This document shows, piece after piece, positions 18,676-27,141 of a stretch of DNA of 64,000 bases. The translations under genes were made by a program, and so were the position numbers. Every line of letters starts with the position of its first letter. Positions within the stretch are counted from its first letter, which is position 1. The stretch comes from Streptomyces novaecaesareae (GTDB lineage Bacteria > Actinomycetota > Actinomycetes > Streptomycetales > Streptomycetaceae), in the NCBI RefSeq assembly GCF_000716875.1, contig NZ_JNWQ01000010.1, positions 1 through 64,000 of the forward strand, in the 5' to 3' direction. The notes under the pieces were generated by a model. The model made no database searches, was not told where the DNA came from, and was given only the letters and a program-made list of their open reading frames with translations.

Positions 18676-19785
18676 TCAGGATCCGCAGCTCGACCCGCAG
18701 CTCGATCCGCAGCTGGAGGACGAGGAGCTGCAGCTGGAGGAGGACGATCCGCAGCTGGAGGACGAGGAGCCGCAGCTGCTGGACGACGATCCGCAGCTGC
18801 TGGAGGACGAGCCGCAACTTGACGATCCGCAGCCGGCGGACCCGGACCCGGAGTCGGAGGACGAGCCGCACCAGGAGGCGGTCGAGGAGGAGCAGGACGA
18901 GGAGGAGCAGGACGAGGTCGAGGACGACGACGAAGACGAAGAGGACGAGGACGAGGAGGCGAACGAGGACGAGCTCGCGGCGGCCTGCCGCATCGCCTCC
19001 TCCTCGGCCTCCGCGGCCAGCATCGTGGCCTCCAGCTCCGGGTCGTCCAGCCCGGCGGCGGCCAGCCCGCCGAGCGCGAGCGCACCCAGCAGCGCGCCGC
19101 CGGCCAGCTGGGGCGAGACGCCGGAGTGGGGCGTCCACGGCCGGTCGTCCATCAGGGACAGCTGGCGCCGGCCGGCCGGGGTGATCCGGCCCTTGACCGG
19201 CCTGGTGGCGAGCAGCGCGACGACGCCGCCGACCAGCAGGAAGCCCGGGATCCCGAGGTTGGCGCGGCCGTGGCCGTAGGCGCCGTCGTCGAGCAGGACG
19301 GCGGCGACGGTGAAGGCCACGAGGACGAGCATCGCGAGCCAGAGCAGCCGGCGGGCGGTCCTGGCCCGGTGCAGCCGCTCGGGGCGGCGCAGCAGGCCGC
19401 GGTCGGCGAGCCGGTCGCCGATCTCCTGGACGGCGGCGGAGCGCATCACCATACGGCGCAGCGGGGCGAGTTCACGGCTCCCGCTGGGGCCGACGGCCTC
19501 CTGGATCGCCTGGTCGACCGCGTCGTACGGCTTGCCGCCGGTGAGCGTGACCAGGCCGGAACGGCTGATCACGGCCTGCTCGCCCAGGTGCATCCGGACC
19601 AGGGCGGTGTCGAACACCCGGCCCGGCCCGCCGGCCAGGAACGCGGCGTCGAGCAGCGGCAGGCCGCGGCCGGGCAGGCCCTTGGCGTACGGGACGTGGC
19701 CGATCCGCTGCCGGCTCCGGACGGCGTACAGGGCGGCGGCCGCCAGCAGGACGGCCGGGATGATGAAGTAGCTGTTGTGCCACAT
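18676..19785 (-). CDS. TIGR04222 membrane protein with Ser/Cys-repeat tail, candidate modified precursor
   Basis: 369 aa. Membrane segments lie near residues 6-23, 146-165, 178-194 and 228-245, with a soluble domain (DAAFLAGGPGRVFDTALVRM) after the first. Residues 270-369 are almost only Ser, Gly and Cys. All 12 cysteines lie there: 293, 298, 306, 319, 324, 331, 338, 345, 352, 359, 363 and 367. Those from 324 to 359 are exactly seven apart. By the positive-inside rule the tail should end up outside. The tail is the natural substrate candidate for the DUF692 enzyme encoded two genes upstream. Alternatively it may be a cell-wall-spanning flexible or disulfide-linked stalk. TGA at 18676-18678. 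Confidence 0.75.
   Translation of the reverse strand: MWHNSYFIIPAVLLAAAALYAVRSRQRIGHVPYAKGLPGRGLPLLDAAFLAGGPGRVFDTALVRMHLGEQAVISRSGLVTLTGGKPYDAVDQAIQEAVGPSGSRELAPLRRMVMRSAAVQEIGDRLADRGLLRRPERLHRARTARRLLWLAMLVLVAFTVAAVLLDDGAYGHGRANLGIPGFLLVGGVVALLATRPVKGRITPAGRRQLSLMDDRPWTPHSGVSPQLAGGALLGALALGGLAAAGLDDPELEATMLAAEAEEEAMRQAAASSSSFASSSSSSSSSSSSSTSSCSSSSCSSSTASWCGSSSDSGSGSAGCGSSSCGSSSSSCGSSSSSCGSSSSSCGSSSSSCSSSSSSCGSSCGSSCGS
18684..18833 (-). repeat. 21-bp tandem repeat encoding Cys heptads
   Basis: Within the tailed TIGR04222 gene, degenerate 21-bp units encode Cys-Gly-Ser5 or close variants. Between C324 and C359 every Cys codon is 21 bp from the next, then 12 bp for the last two steps. It likely expands or contracts by slippage. 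Confidence 0.8.
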
Positions 19786-19839
19786 GGATGGTTCCCCCGA
19801 GGTGACGATGGGTCGCCGGCCGAACGGGCCCGGCGAGTG

Positions 19840-20292
19840 CTAGCCGCGCAGGGCCCGGCGCAGGCGCGCGAGCGGGCCGGGCGGCCGTACGGGTGCCGGG
19901 TGGAGCCACTGCTCCAGGGCCCGGCGGTGGTCGGCGGCGGGCGGGCCGCCGTCGGTGAGCACCCACGCGGCGAAGGACCGGGCGTCGGCGCGGTAGCCGC
20001 CGGTCTGCGGGTGGGTGCGGGCGTAGTCGAGGAAGAGCGGCCCGTACCGCGCCCCGAGCAGGCGGGGCAGGTCCGGGGCGACCTTCGCGGTGGTGTCGCG
20101 CCGTTTGGCGGCGAGGCCGGTGGACTGGGCGCGGACCTGGGCCGGGTCGAAGCCGGGCGGGACGGGCCCGCCGGCCACCAGGGCGGCCAGCAGCTCCTCC
20201 TGGCGCCGGGCCAGCCGGGCCCGGGCGGCGTCGGCGCCTTCCCCGGTGACGGTGGCGGTGGCGCGGTCGGTTGCCGTGGTCGGGTCGCTCAT
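19840..20292 (-). CDS. Small partner protein of the DUF692 enzyme (hypothetical)
   Basis: 150 aa, soluble, no cysteine. The core (residues about 85-130) reads [18 protein letters not shown] then [15 protein letters not shown]. That pattern resembles the F..Y...HP....D...F..WL segment of DUF2063/MbnC/TglI-type partners that bind precursor peptides for MNIO enzymes; this resemblance is by eye only. Its ATG at 20292 overlaps the DUF692 stop by 4 bp, so the two are translationally coupled and very likely form a complex. A Pro/Arg-rich C-terminus follows. Confidence 0.65.
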   Translation of the reverse strand: MSDPTTATDRATATVTGEGADAARARLARRQEELLAALVAGGPVPPGFDPAQVRAQSTGLAAKRRDTTAKVAPDLPRLLGARYGPLFLDYARTHPQTGGYRADARSFAAWVLTDGGPPAADHRRALEQWLHPAPVRPPGPLARLRRALRG

Positions 20293-21170
20293 CGCCGGGT
20301 GCTCCCCTCCAGCACCCGGCGGATGGCGTCCAGTTCACCGGCCAGCTCGCTGGGCGGCGGGAAGTTCGCGTCCCGCTCCAGCAGCACGCCGGGCGGTGCG
20401 ACCCGTGCGCACAGCTCGGCCAGCACCTCCAGGACCGGTGCGGTGACGGGGTGGGCGTGGGTGTCGTGCCAGACGCCGTCGACCAGGGTGCCGCCCGCGA
20501 CGTGCACGTAGGCGAGCGCCTCCAGCGGCAGGCGGTCGAGTTCGGCGGCCGGGTCGACGCCGAGGTTGACCCGGTTGGTGTGCAGGTTGGCGACGTCGAT
20601 CAGCAGCCGGACGCCGGTGCGCTCGACCAGCTCGGCGAGGAACTGACCCTCGGTGAACTCGTCGTCCGGCCAGGCGAGCTGGGCGGCGATGTTCTCCAGG
20701 GCGAGCGGCACCGGGAGCTGGTCCTGGGCGATCCGGACGTTCTCGGCGATCACCCGCAGCGAGTCGCGGGTGCGGGGGACGGGCAGCAGGTGGCCGGCCT
20801 CCAGGCCGCCGGCCCGGACGAAGGCCAGGTGCTCGGTGACCACCGGGGAGCCGAGCGCCAGCGCGGTGTCGGCGAGCCGGGCGAGGCGGCCGGTATCGGG
20901 CAGGTCGGCGCCGCCGAGGCCGAGGCCGACGCCGTGCGGGACGACGGTGACGCCGCGTCCGCGCAGCGCGGCCAGCGAGTCGGGCAGGTGGTCGGCGCAG
21001 ATGTTCTCGGCGACCACCTCGACCCAGTCCAGGCCGGGTTGGCGTTCGACCACGGTGTCGATCTCGCTACGCCAGCCGAGGCCGACGCCCAGGCGGGCGG
21101 GGCCGTCGACGCCCGGATGGGCGGGGCCGCCGGCGGCCCGTACGGGCAGGTCCAGAGCAGGGGAAGTCAT
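20289..21170 (-). CDS. DUF692 family enzyme (MNIO-type multinuclear iron oxygenase)
   Basis: 293 aa, TIM-barrel DUF692 protein of the MbnB/TglH family, whose studied members use two or three iron ions to remodel cysteines in precursor peptides. Likely metal ligands are conserved: [52 protein letters not shown] and [12 protein letters not shown] at 21170 follows AAGGGGG. First gene of a four-gene minus-strand operon with the small partner and two TIGR04222 proteins. Substrate inferred to be the Cys tail of the 18676-19785 product. A possible DosR-type site lies upstream. Confidence 0.85.
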   Translation of the reverse strand: MTSPALDLPVRAAGGPAHPGVDGPARLGVGLGWRSEIDTVVERQPGLDWVEVVAENICADHLPDSLAALRGRGVTVVPHGVGLGLGGADLPDTGRLARLADTALALGSPVVTEHLAFVRAGGLEAGHLLPVPRTRDSLRVIAENVRIAQDQLPVPLALENIAAQLAWPDDEFTEGQFLAELVERTGVRLLIDVANLHTNRVNLGVDPAAELDRLPLEALAYVHVAGGTLVDGVWHDTHAHPVTAPVLEVLAELCARVAPPGVLLERDANFPPPSELAGELDAIRRVLEGSTRR

Positions 21171-21306
21171 CGGTGCGCCCCCTTCGGAGGGCCGGGTGGG
21201 AGGGCCGTCGGGCGGTGCGGGCGTCGTCGCCAGGACCGCGCGGCCGTGTTGCTGAGGATGTCCCCGGGCGGGGTGGCTGCCAAGCCTCACCCGGTCTTCT
21301 CAGAGC

Positions 21307-21349
21307 ATTATTTGAGCATGCGGCCGTGGTGATGAGGGACTTTGGTCCC
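21307..21349 (-). promoter_or_regulatory. Putative promoter and DosR/DevR-like box of the DUF692 operon
   Basis: GGGACTTTGGTCCC at 21336-21349 is a near-perfect palindrome close to the DosR/DevR box. On the minus strand an AT-rich -10 candidate AATAAT occupies 21312-21307. The implied start near 21300 places the box centre at about -42, as for an activator overlapping -35. The implied 5' leader is about 130 bases. Confidence 0.4.
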
Positions 21350-21376
21350 CATCTGCGGTCATTTCCGCAGGTGGGG
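21347..21376. other. Inverted repeat abutting the DosR-like box
   Basis: CCCCATCTGCGG and CCGCAGGTGGGG form a 12-bp stem (one wobble) with a TCATTT loop, sharing three bases with the palindrome beside it. It could be a second operator in the divergent DUF692/GNAT region. Confidence 0.45.
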
Positions 21377-21438
21377 TGCCCTGTCGACGGAGAAAATCGG
21401 AGGCGCCGGACGGGCGGGTGCGGCTAGCGTGGGAGCCG

Positions 21439-22368
21439 ATGACTTCTTCGCATTCTTTGACGATCCGTGAATTCCGCCCCGAGGACGCCGAGGCCGCGGT
21501 GGCGGCCCACCGGGCCGGGCGCGAGCACCTGGTGACGACGGCCGAGGCCCTGCTCTGGCTGAACGACCGGCCGAGCCCCGACGAGCACTACCGCACCTTC
21601 GTCGCCGAGCTGGACGGCCGGGTGGTCGGCTCGGTGCGTTGCGGCCTGGTGCTCGGGACGACGACCACCGGGGTCGGCCACGCCAACGGCAGCGTGCTGC
21701 CGGAGTTCCGGCGGCACGGCGCGGCCACCGCCCTGCTGGCCGCGGCCGAACGCCACCTCGCCGAGCACGGGGTGACGGAGCTGCACACCTGGCTGGACGA
21801 CGAGCCCGCCGGGCTGGCCTTCGGCACCGCCCGGGGCTACCAGGTCGGGCGCGCGGCGCAGTTCGGCGCACGGGACCTCGCGCTGGCGCTGCCGCAGGCG
21901 CCCGTCCGTCCGGCCGGCGTCGAGCTGCGTCCGGCCGCCGACTGGGCGGACGACCCGCGCCCGCTGTTCCTGGTCGAGGCGGACGCCATCCGGGACGAGC
22001 CCGGCGAGGTGCCGATGGACGCCCTGGAGTACGAGGAGTGGCTGCGGACCGAATGGGCCCGGCCGGACCTGGACCTGGCGCTGACCGTCGTCGCCGTGGT
22101 GAACGGCGTGCCGGCCGCGTTCAGCATGGTGCAGACGGACGGGGTGGACCGCTACTGGTCCGCGTTCACCGCCTGCCGCCGGGAGTTCCGCGGGCGTGGC
22201 CTGAGCAAGCTGGCCAAACTGGAGTCGCTGCGCCTGGCGGCCGCGGCGGGTTACCGGCGCGCGTACACCTCCAATGACGAGACCAACGCGCCGATGCTGG
22301 CGATCAACGCGTGGCTGGGGTACGAGCGCTGTGCCGGGGAACGCAAGGGCATCAAGCACCTGAAGTAA
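21439..22368 (+). CDS. Two-domain GNAT N-acetyltransferase
   Basis: 309 aa. The first GNAT domain shows the acetyl-CoA loop region GSVLPEFRRHGAATALLAAAE. The second shows CRREFRGRGLSKLAKLESL and TSNDETNAPMLAINAWLGY, typical of the Eis-like or mycothiol-acetyltransferase-like tandem fold. Usually only the C-terminal copy is catalytic. Substrate unknown. ATG at 21439 has GGGAG just upstream; a TAGCGT at 21425-21430 could serve as a -10. Divergent from the DUF692 operon. Confidence 0.85.
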   Translation: MTSSHSLTIREFRPEDAEAAVAAHRAGREHLVTTAEALLWLNDRPSPDEHYRTFVAELDGRVVGSVRCGLVLGTTTTGVGHANGSVLPEFRRHGAATALLAAAERHLAEHGVTELHTWLDDEPAGLAFGTARGYQVGRAAQFGARDLALALPQAPVRPAGVELRPAADWADDPRPLFLVEADAIRDEPGEVPMDALEYEEWLRTEWARPDLDLALTVVAVVNGVPAAFSMVQTDGVDRYWSAFTACRREFRGRGLSKLAKLESLRLAAAAGYRRAYTSNDETNAPMLAINAWLGYERCAGERKGIKHLK

Positions 22369-22482
22369 CGCAGAGTGCTGCAATTCTTACGCTCCGGATT
22401 GCCGCAAGGGGGGTATTTCGGCCACGGGCGGGGACATGACCAGGGCGTACCGTTCGTGGTCGAGTCTTCCTCCGGGGGTCAT

Positions 22483-23286
22483 ATGGACATCCTGCTCCAG
22501 GTGCTGATCGCATCCGTTCCGGCGGTGATCGGCTTCCTCGCGGCCCGCTCCCTAGCCCAGACCAGACTGCTCCTGCGCTACGGCTTCCTGCGGGCGATGG
22601 TGGCGCCGTACGGCCGGGTGCAGATCATCACGCCGAGCATCGAGGTCGCGGAGTTCGCCGTCACCTCGGACGGCTGCCAACTGGCCAGCCGTGGGCCGAA
22701 GAACGTGCTGTTCATGCCGATGGCCGAGGCCAGGGCGATAGCGGAGCTCACCGACCTGCTGCGGAAGGTCAACCGGAAGGCCACGATCGAGCTGGTGGTG
22801 GCGGGCGCGCAGGACCCGCGGATGCCGACCTTCTCGATCGGTGGCCCGAGCGTCAACTCCTACTCCGCCGGCGTGCTGGACGCGGTGTTCCCGGACTTCG
22901 CCATCGAGTACCCGGATGAGGCCCGCGCCCGGTGGGGCGGCATGACCTTCGAGGCGCTGTACAACCCGGCCGGGGAGCTGATCCGCGACCACGGCTTCGT
23001 CTTCGTGACCCGCACGCCCCGGCACGCGCCGTGCATCGTGCTCTGCGGGGTGTTCGCCTTCGGCTCCGCGATGGCGGTGGAGGCGCTGACGGCGGCGGGC
23101 CGCAACTCGCCGCTGGCGGCGCTCTTCCGGTCGGGGGAGAAAGGATTCGCCGCCGTGGAGGGCCGGGTGATCGGCCTGGACACCGTGGACGTCACGGTCG
23201 AGGTCTGCCGGGTGCTGCCCGCGCCGCGATCCGACGTACCGTCAGGATTTCGGGGCGATGTGTCCGCCAGTCGTCCCGAGCAGTGA
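22483..23286 (+). CDS. Hypothetical N-terminally anchored membrane protein
   Basis: 267 aa. One membrane segment at residues about 3-22 (LLQVLIASVPAVIGFLAA), then a soluble domain. Recognisable blocks are NVLFMPMAEARAIAELTDLL, SIGGPSVNSYSAGVL, IRDHGFVFVTRTP and CIVLCGVFAFGSAMAVEAL. The GGPSxN plus CGxFAFG arrangement suggests a Rossmann-like nucleotide-binding domain, but I do not recognise the family. ATG at 22483 sits behind a GGGGG run. Longer in-frame starts exist upstream. Neighbours give no clear functional link. Confidence 0.7.
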   Translation: MDILLQVLIASVPAVIGFLAARSLAQTRLLLRYGFLRAMVAPYGRVQIITPSIEVAEFAVTSDGCQLASRGPKNVLFMPMAEARAIAELTDLLRKVNRKATIELVVAGAQDPRMPTFSIGGPSVNSYSAGVLDAVFPDFAIEYPDEARARWGGMTFEALYNPAGELIRDHGFVFVTRTPRHAPCIVLCGVFAFGSAMAVEALTAAGRNSPLAALFRSGEKGFAAVEGRVIGLDTVDVTVEVCRVLPAPRSDVPSGFRGDVSASRPEQ

Positions 23287-23407
23287 GACGATTGGTCTCG
23301 ACCATGCGGCGCGAATCCGGACAGCCCGGGAGGGACCGGGGCACGAACTCCGGTCGTCCGTCCAGGTTTTGCCCCACTCTCGGCGCGGCATGGGCATAAT
23401 CGCGCAC

Positions 23408-24418
23408 ATGACGATCAACCGCGCGAACGTGAGCGCGATTGCCGAGGACCTGTACGTGTGGCTCCCCCCGAAGCGGGGCTGGGGCCTGGCCAACTGTGGG
23501 CTGCTGGCCTCCGAGGCGACCGCGCTCTGGATCGACACGCCCTACGACCCCTCGATGGCCGAGGAGTTCCTCGCCGCGAGCCGCCGGCTGCTGCCGAGCG
23601 GGGTCGAGGTCGACCGGGTGGTCGTCACCCACGCCAACGGCGACCACCTGTGGGGCGCCGGAGTGCTGCCGGACGCCGAGGTGATCGCCACCCGGGAGGC
23701 GCTGGAGCACATCCACTGGGAGCCCACCCCTCAGCAGCAGCACGCGCTGGTCGCCAACAGCGACCCGGACTCCCCGCTCGGCGGCTACCTCAAGGAGCAC
23801 TTCGGGCAGTTCGACTGGTCCGCCACCGAGCCGGTGCACCCGGACACCGTCTTCACCGGCGAGCTGGAGCTGCGGGTCGGGCGCTACCCCGTGCAGATCA
23901 CCAGCCTGCCCGCCGCCCACACCGGCGGCGACCTCATCGTCCACCTCCCGCACCAGCGCGCGGTGTTCACCGGTGACGTGATCTTCGCCTCGACGCCCGA
24001 ACAGCCCGGCGACCACCCCTCGCACTGGGCCGGCCCGCTGGAGAACATCATCGGCGCCTGCGAGCAGGCCCTGGCCACCGGCGCCGAGATCTTCGTCCCC
24101 GGCCACGGCCCGGTGCTCGACCGCGACGGCGTCCGCGAGCACATCGGCTACCTCGCCTACGTCCGCGAGCGCGCCCACGCCCTGCACGCCGCCGGAATAC
24201 CCGCACTGGACGCCGCCCGGCGGGTGATAGCGGAGCAGCGCCACCCCGAACTCGGCCTGCCCGAGCGGCTGGTGCTCACCGTCGCGGCCGAGTACCGGCA
24301 CCTGGACGGCTCGGCGGCGCCCGGCGCCCTGGACGCGATGGGGCAGGTCGCCCTGGTCGCCCGGGAGCTGGCCGGGGACGGCGCCCGGATCCCGCGCCCG
24401 CGCACCGGCCGGAGCTGA
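23408..24418 (+). CDS. MBL-fold metallo-hydrolase with HxNxDH motif
   Basis: 336 aa. Metallo-beta-lactamase fold: VVVTHANGDHLWGAG, AAHTGGDLIVHLP, VFTGDVIF and VPGHGPV. The first metal motif is HxNxDH rather than HxHxDH, a variant common in one actinobacterial subgroup, which may change metal occupancy at site 1. The C-terminal 90 residues (EHIGYLAYVRERAHALHAAG onward) are helical. Substrate unknown. ATG at 23408 has no obvious RBS; ATG at 23390 is an alternative. Ends about 100 bp before cvnA. Confidence 0.85.
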   Translation: MTINRANVSAIAEDLYVWLPPKRGWGLANCGLLASEATALWIDTPYDPSMAEEFLAASRRLLPSGVEVDRVVVTHANGDHLWGAGVLPDAEVIATREALEHIHWEPTPQQQHALVANSDPDSPLGGYLKEHFGQFDWSATEPVHPDTVFTGELELRVGRYPVQITSLPAAHTGGDLIVHLPHQRAVFTGDVIFASTPEQPGDHPSHWAGPLENIIGACEQALATGAEIFVPGHGPVLDRDGVREHIGYLAYVRERAHALHAAGIPALDAARRVIAEQRHPELGLPERLVLTVAAEYRHLDGSAAPGALDAMGQVALVARELAGDGARIPRPRTGRS

Positions 24419-24518
24419 CCCCTCCCGCTCGGGACCGGCCCCCAGCGGCGCCGGTCCCCACCCGGGACCTGCCCGGCCGCCCCCGCGACCCAACCCGCAA
24501 GCACTCCCGAGGACTTCG

Positions 24519-26363
24519 ATGACGCAGATCGCGCTGATCGTCCTGGCGCTGGTCGCCGCGGTGGCCACGGCCGTGCTCGCCCGCGCCCGGGCCGTGGCCG
24601 TCGCCCGGGCGGCGGCCGCCGAGACGGCCGCCGGCGAGGCCGAGCACCGCACCGTGGTGGCCGAGCACCGGCTGACCTCCATCGAGGGGCTGCTGCGCGA
24701 GTCCGCCGCCGAGGCCGAGGCCCGCCACCTGGGCATCGAGGAGCGGGCGGAGGCGGCCGAGCAGCGCGCCCGCGCCGCCGAGGACGCGGCCCGGGAGGCC
24801 CAGGACGCCGTCCGTACGGCCCAGGACGCCACCCGGGAGGCCGTCCGGCAGGGTGCCGCCGCGACCACCCGCGCCGAGGAGGCCGACCGCCGCCTCGCCG
24901 CCGCCGAGGCACGCGCCGCCGCACTGCTCGCCGAGGTCGGCCACCTCGCCCAGGAGCGGGTCGCCGCCACCGCCGTCCGGCTCACCCACACCAACGCGCC
25001 GCCGGTCGGCCCGCTGGACCCGCAGGCCGTCGGCCCGGAGGCCGTCCGGGCACTGCAGTCCGTCCTGGACGCCACCACCGCCGCCCTCGCCGACGAGCGC
25101 GAGCGGGTGGACGCCGCCGCCCGCGCCGCCATGCGCGGCGCCACCGCCCGGATCCAGACCCTGCTCTACCAGATCCAGAGCCTGGTCCAGCAACTCCAGC
25201 ACGACAACGACGACCCCCGGCTGCTGGAGGTCGACTTCCGCAACGAGGTCGCGCTGCGCCGGATCCAGACCGTCGCAGTGCTCTGCGAGGCCTGGCCGGG
25301 CCTGGCCCGCACCGACTCGCCGCTCGCCGAAGTGGTCGTCGGCGCGCTCTCCCGGGTGCCCGGCTACGCCCGGATCAAGGTCGCCAACCACCTGCGCGAG
25401 CACCGGCTCGCGGTGGTCGCCCGGGCCGCCGAGCCGATCGCCGTCACCATCGCCGAACTCCTCGCCAACGCCACCGCCTACTCGCACCCGGAGACCGACG
25501 TCCCGGTCACCGTCCAGCAGGGCGGACGCGGCGCGCTGGTGATCATCGACGACAGCGGCATCGGCATGGAGGAGGACCAGCTGCGCCGCGCCCGCCGGCT
25601 GCTGGCCGGACCGCCGGACGTCCTGCTCACCGAACTCGGCAACCCGCCCAGGACCGGCTTCGCGGTGATCGGCAAGCTGGCCCGCCAGTACGGCTTCTCC
25701 TGCCACATCGAGCCCTCGCCGTACGGCGGCATGCGGACCATCCTGCGCATCCCGGCCGCACTGGTGACGGTCGTGGACGACGAGCAGCCGCTGTCGGTGC
25801 TCACCCCGCTGCCGCTGCGGGCCGGCTCCGGGCCCGCCCCCGCGCCCGCCGTCGCCGCCGTCCCGCCGATGCGCGGCGCCGACGAGCAGGACGGCCCGTG
25901 GCTCGCCGACCGCCACCACCAGCCCGGACCGCACCCGGCACCGGCGATCCACGTGGTGCCCGCCCCGGGCACGGACGGTTCGGCGGGGGATCCCTCTCCG
26001 GCGCGCTGTTCCGACTCTCCGGGCTCTCCGGGCTCCCCGGACGCTCCGGATGCCCCGGACTCCCCGGCGGACGACGGCACCGGCCTGCCCACCCGCCGTC
26101 GGCGCCGTCCGCTCGCCGCCGGGGAGGCGGACACGCCCGCCACCGCCGCCGGGCGGACCCCCGAGCGGGCCGCCGCCCACTGGCAGGCGCTGCAGCAGGG
26201 CACCGACTCCGGCCGGGCCGCCGTGGCCCGGGCCGTACGCGAGGACGCCATGCGCCAGAACAGCGACAGCCCGACCGACCCCACCCCCGGCGACACCTCC
26301 GCCGGCCGCCCCACCGGTGACACCACCACCGGCCCGACGACCTTAGAAGGAGCCGAGAAGTGA
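24519..26363 (+). CDS. cvnA: Conservon sensor histidine-kinase-like protein CvnA
   Basis: 614 aa. A single N-terminal membrane segment (IALIVLALVAAVATAVL) is followed by a long Ala/Glu/Arg coiled coil (residues about 25-150), a helical region, and a C-terminal ATPase domain: ELLANATAYSHPETDVPV (N box), IIDDSGIGMEEDQL (G1) and GFAVIGKLARQYGF. The last 170 residues are Pro/Ala-rich and low complexity. Conservons are proposed to be membrane-associated switches resembling eukaryotic G-protein complexes; CvnA is their membrane component. The stop overlaps the cvnB start (GTGA), giving a tightly coupled five-gene operon. Confidence 0.9.
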   Translation: MTQIALIVLALVAAVATAVLARARAVAVARAAAAETAAGEAEHRTVVAEHRLTSIEGLLRESAAEAEARHLGIEERAEAAEQRARAAEDAAREAQDAVRTAQDATREAVRQGAAATTRAEEADRRLAAAEARAAALLAEVGHLAQERVAATAVRLTHTNAPPVGPLDPQAVGPEAVRALQSVLDATTAALADERERVDAAARAAMRGATARIQTLLYQIQSLVQQLQHDNDDPRLLEVDFRNEVALRRIQTVAVLCEAWPGLARTDSPLAEVVVGALSRVPGYARIKVANHLREHRLAVVARAAEPIAVTIAELLANATAYSHPETDVPVTVQQGGRGALVIIDDSGIGMEEDQLRRARRLLAGPPDVLLTELGNPPRTGFAVIGKLARQYGFSCHIEPSPYGGMRTILRIPAALVTVVDDEQPLSVLTPLPLRAGSGPAPAPAVAAVPPMRGADEQDGPWLADRHHQPGPHPAPAIHVVPAPGTDGSAGDPSPARCSDSPGSPGSPDAPDAPDSPADDGTGLPTRRRRRPLAAGEADTPATAAGRTPERAAAHWQALQQGTDSGRAAVARAVREDAMRQNSDSPTDPTPGDTSAGRPTGDTTTGPTTLEGAEK

Positions 26364-26791
26364 GCAGCACGCCCAGCCTGACCGCCACCGACGAGATCTC
26401 GTGGGTGCTGACCCCGCTGCTGGAGCTGCCGGGGGTGCTGCACGCGGTCATCGCCACCGGGGACGGCCTGGTCGAGGGCGCCTCGGACGGCCTGGGGCGC
26501 GCCTCCGCCGAGCGGGTCGCCGCGATGACCGCCACCGTGCACGCCGCCGCCCGCGCCTTCACCGCCGCGTTCACCGACGCGGAGCGGCCCCGGCTGGCCC
26601 AGACCGTGGTGGAGTCCGACCTCGGCTACGCCATCGTCGTCCCCGCCGGGGAGAACACCTCGCTCGCCGTGTTCACCTCCCCGGACGCCCAACTCGGCAA
26701 CGTGTCCTACCAGATGCAGGTGCAGGTCGCCGCCCTGGGCCGCGCGCTCGCGAGCCCGTCCCGGCAGCAGGACGACACCACCCGGTCATGA
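26360..26791 (+). CDS. cvnB: Conservon roadblock/LC7 protein CvnB
   Basis: 143 aa. Roadblock/LC7 fold: ELPGVLHAVIATGDGLVEGA, a helix containing RVAAMTATVHAAARAF, and DLGYAIVVPAGENTSLAVF. In conservons and other bacterial systems such proteins regulate the partner GTPase. GTG at 26360 overlaps the cvnA stop and follows AGAAGGAG. Its own stop overlaps the cvnC start (ATGA). Confidence 0.93.
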   Translation: MSSTPSLTATDEISWVLTPLLELPGVLHAVIATGDGLVEGASDGLGRASAERVAAMTATVHAAARAFTAAFTDAERPRLAQTVVESDLGYAIVVPAGENTSLAVFTSPDAQLGNVSYQMQVQVAALGRALASPSRQQDDTTRS

Positions 26792-27141
26792 CCGCCTTCC
26801 CCCGCAGGCGGATGGTGCCCGCCTACCTGGCCACCGGCGGCCGTACGCGCCCCGGCAGCGAGGGTTTCGAGCGGCTGACCGTCCTGTTCGCCGACCGCGC
26901 CGAACCGCCGACCGGGCTCGAACCCGAACACCGCCGGCTCTGGGAACTGCTGCGCCCCGGCGCGCTGACCGTGGTGGAGGCCGCCGCGCACCTGCGCCTC
27001 CCGGTCAGCGCCACCGTCTTCCTCGCGGCCGACCTGGTCGAGGCGGGCTGCCTGCACGCCCGCGCGCCGATCCCGCGCGCCCAGCAGACCGACCGCTCCA
27101 TCGTCGAGAGGCTCCTCGTTGGACTCCGTGCGCTCCGGTAG
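26788..27141 (+). CDS. cvnC: Conservon DUF742 protein CvnC
   Basis: 117 aa. DUF742 winged-helix-like protein: MVPAYLATGGRTRPG, then ALTVVEAAAHLRLPVSATVF and ADLVEAGCLHARAP. ATG at 26788 overlaps cvnB by 4 bp. Its end overlaps the start of cvnD by about 23 bp, so cvnD translation probably depends on this gene. Confidence 0.93.
   Translation: MTAFPRRRMVPAYLATGGRTRPGSEGFERLTVLFADRAEPPTGLEPEHRRLWELLRPGALTVVEAAAHLRLPVSATVFLAADLVEAGCLHARAPIPRAQQTDRSIVERLLVGLRALR

Noticed and set aside
18684..18833. Tandem repeats read as a CRISPR or satellite
   Set aside because: The units are 21 bp, in frame, without spacers and encode Cys-Ser-Gly heptads of a membrane protein.
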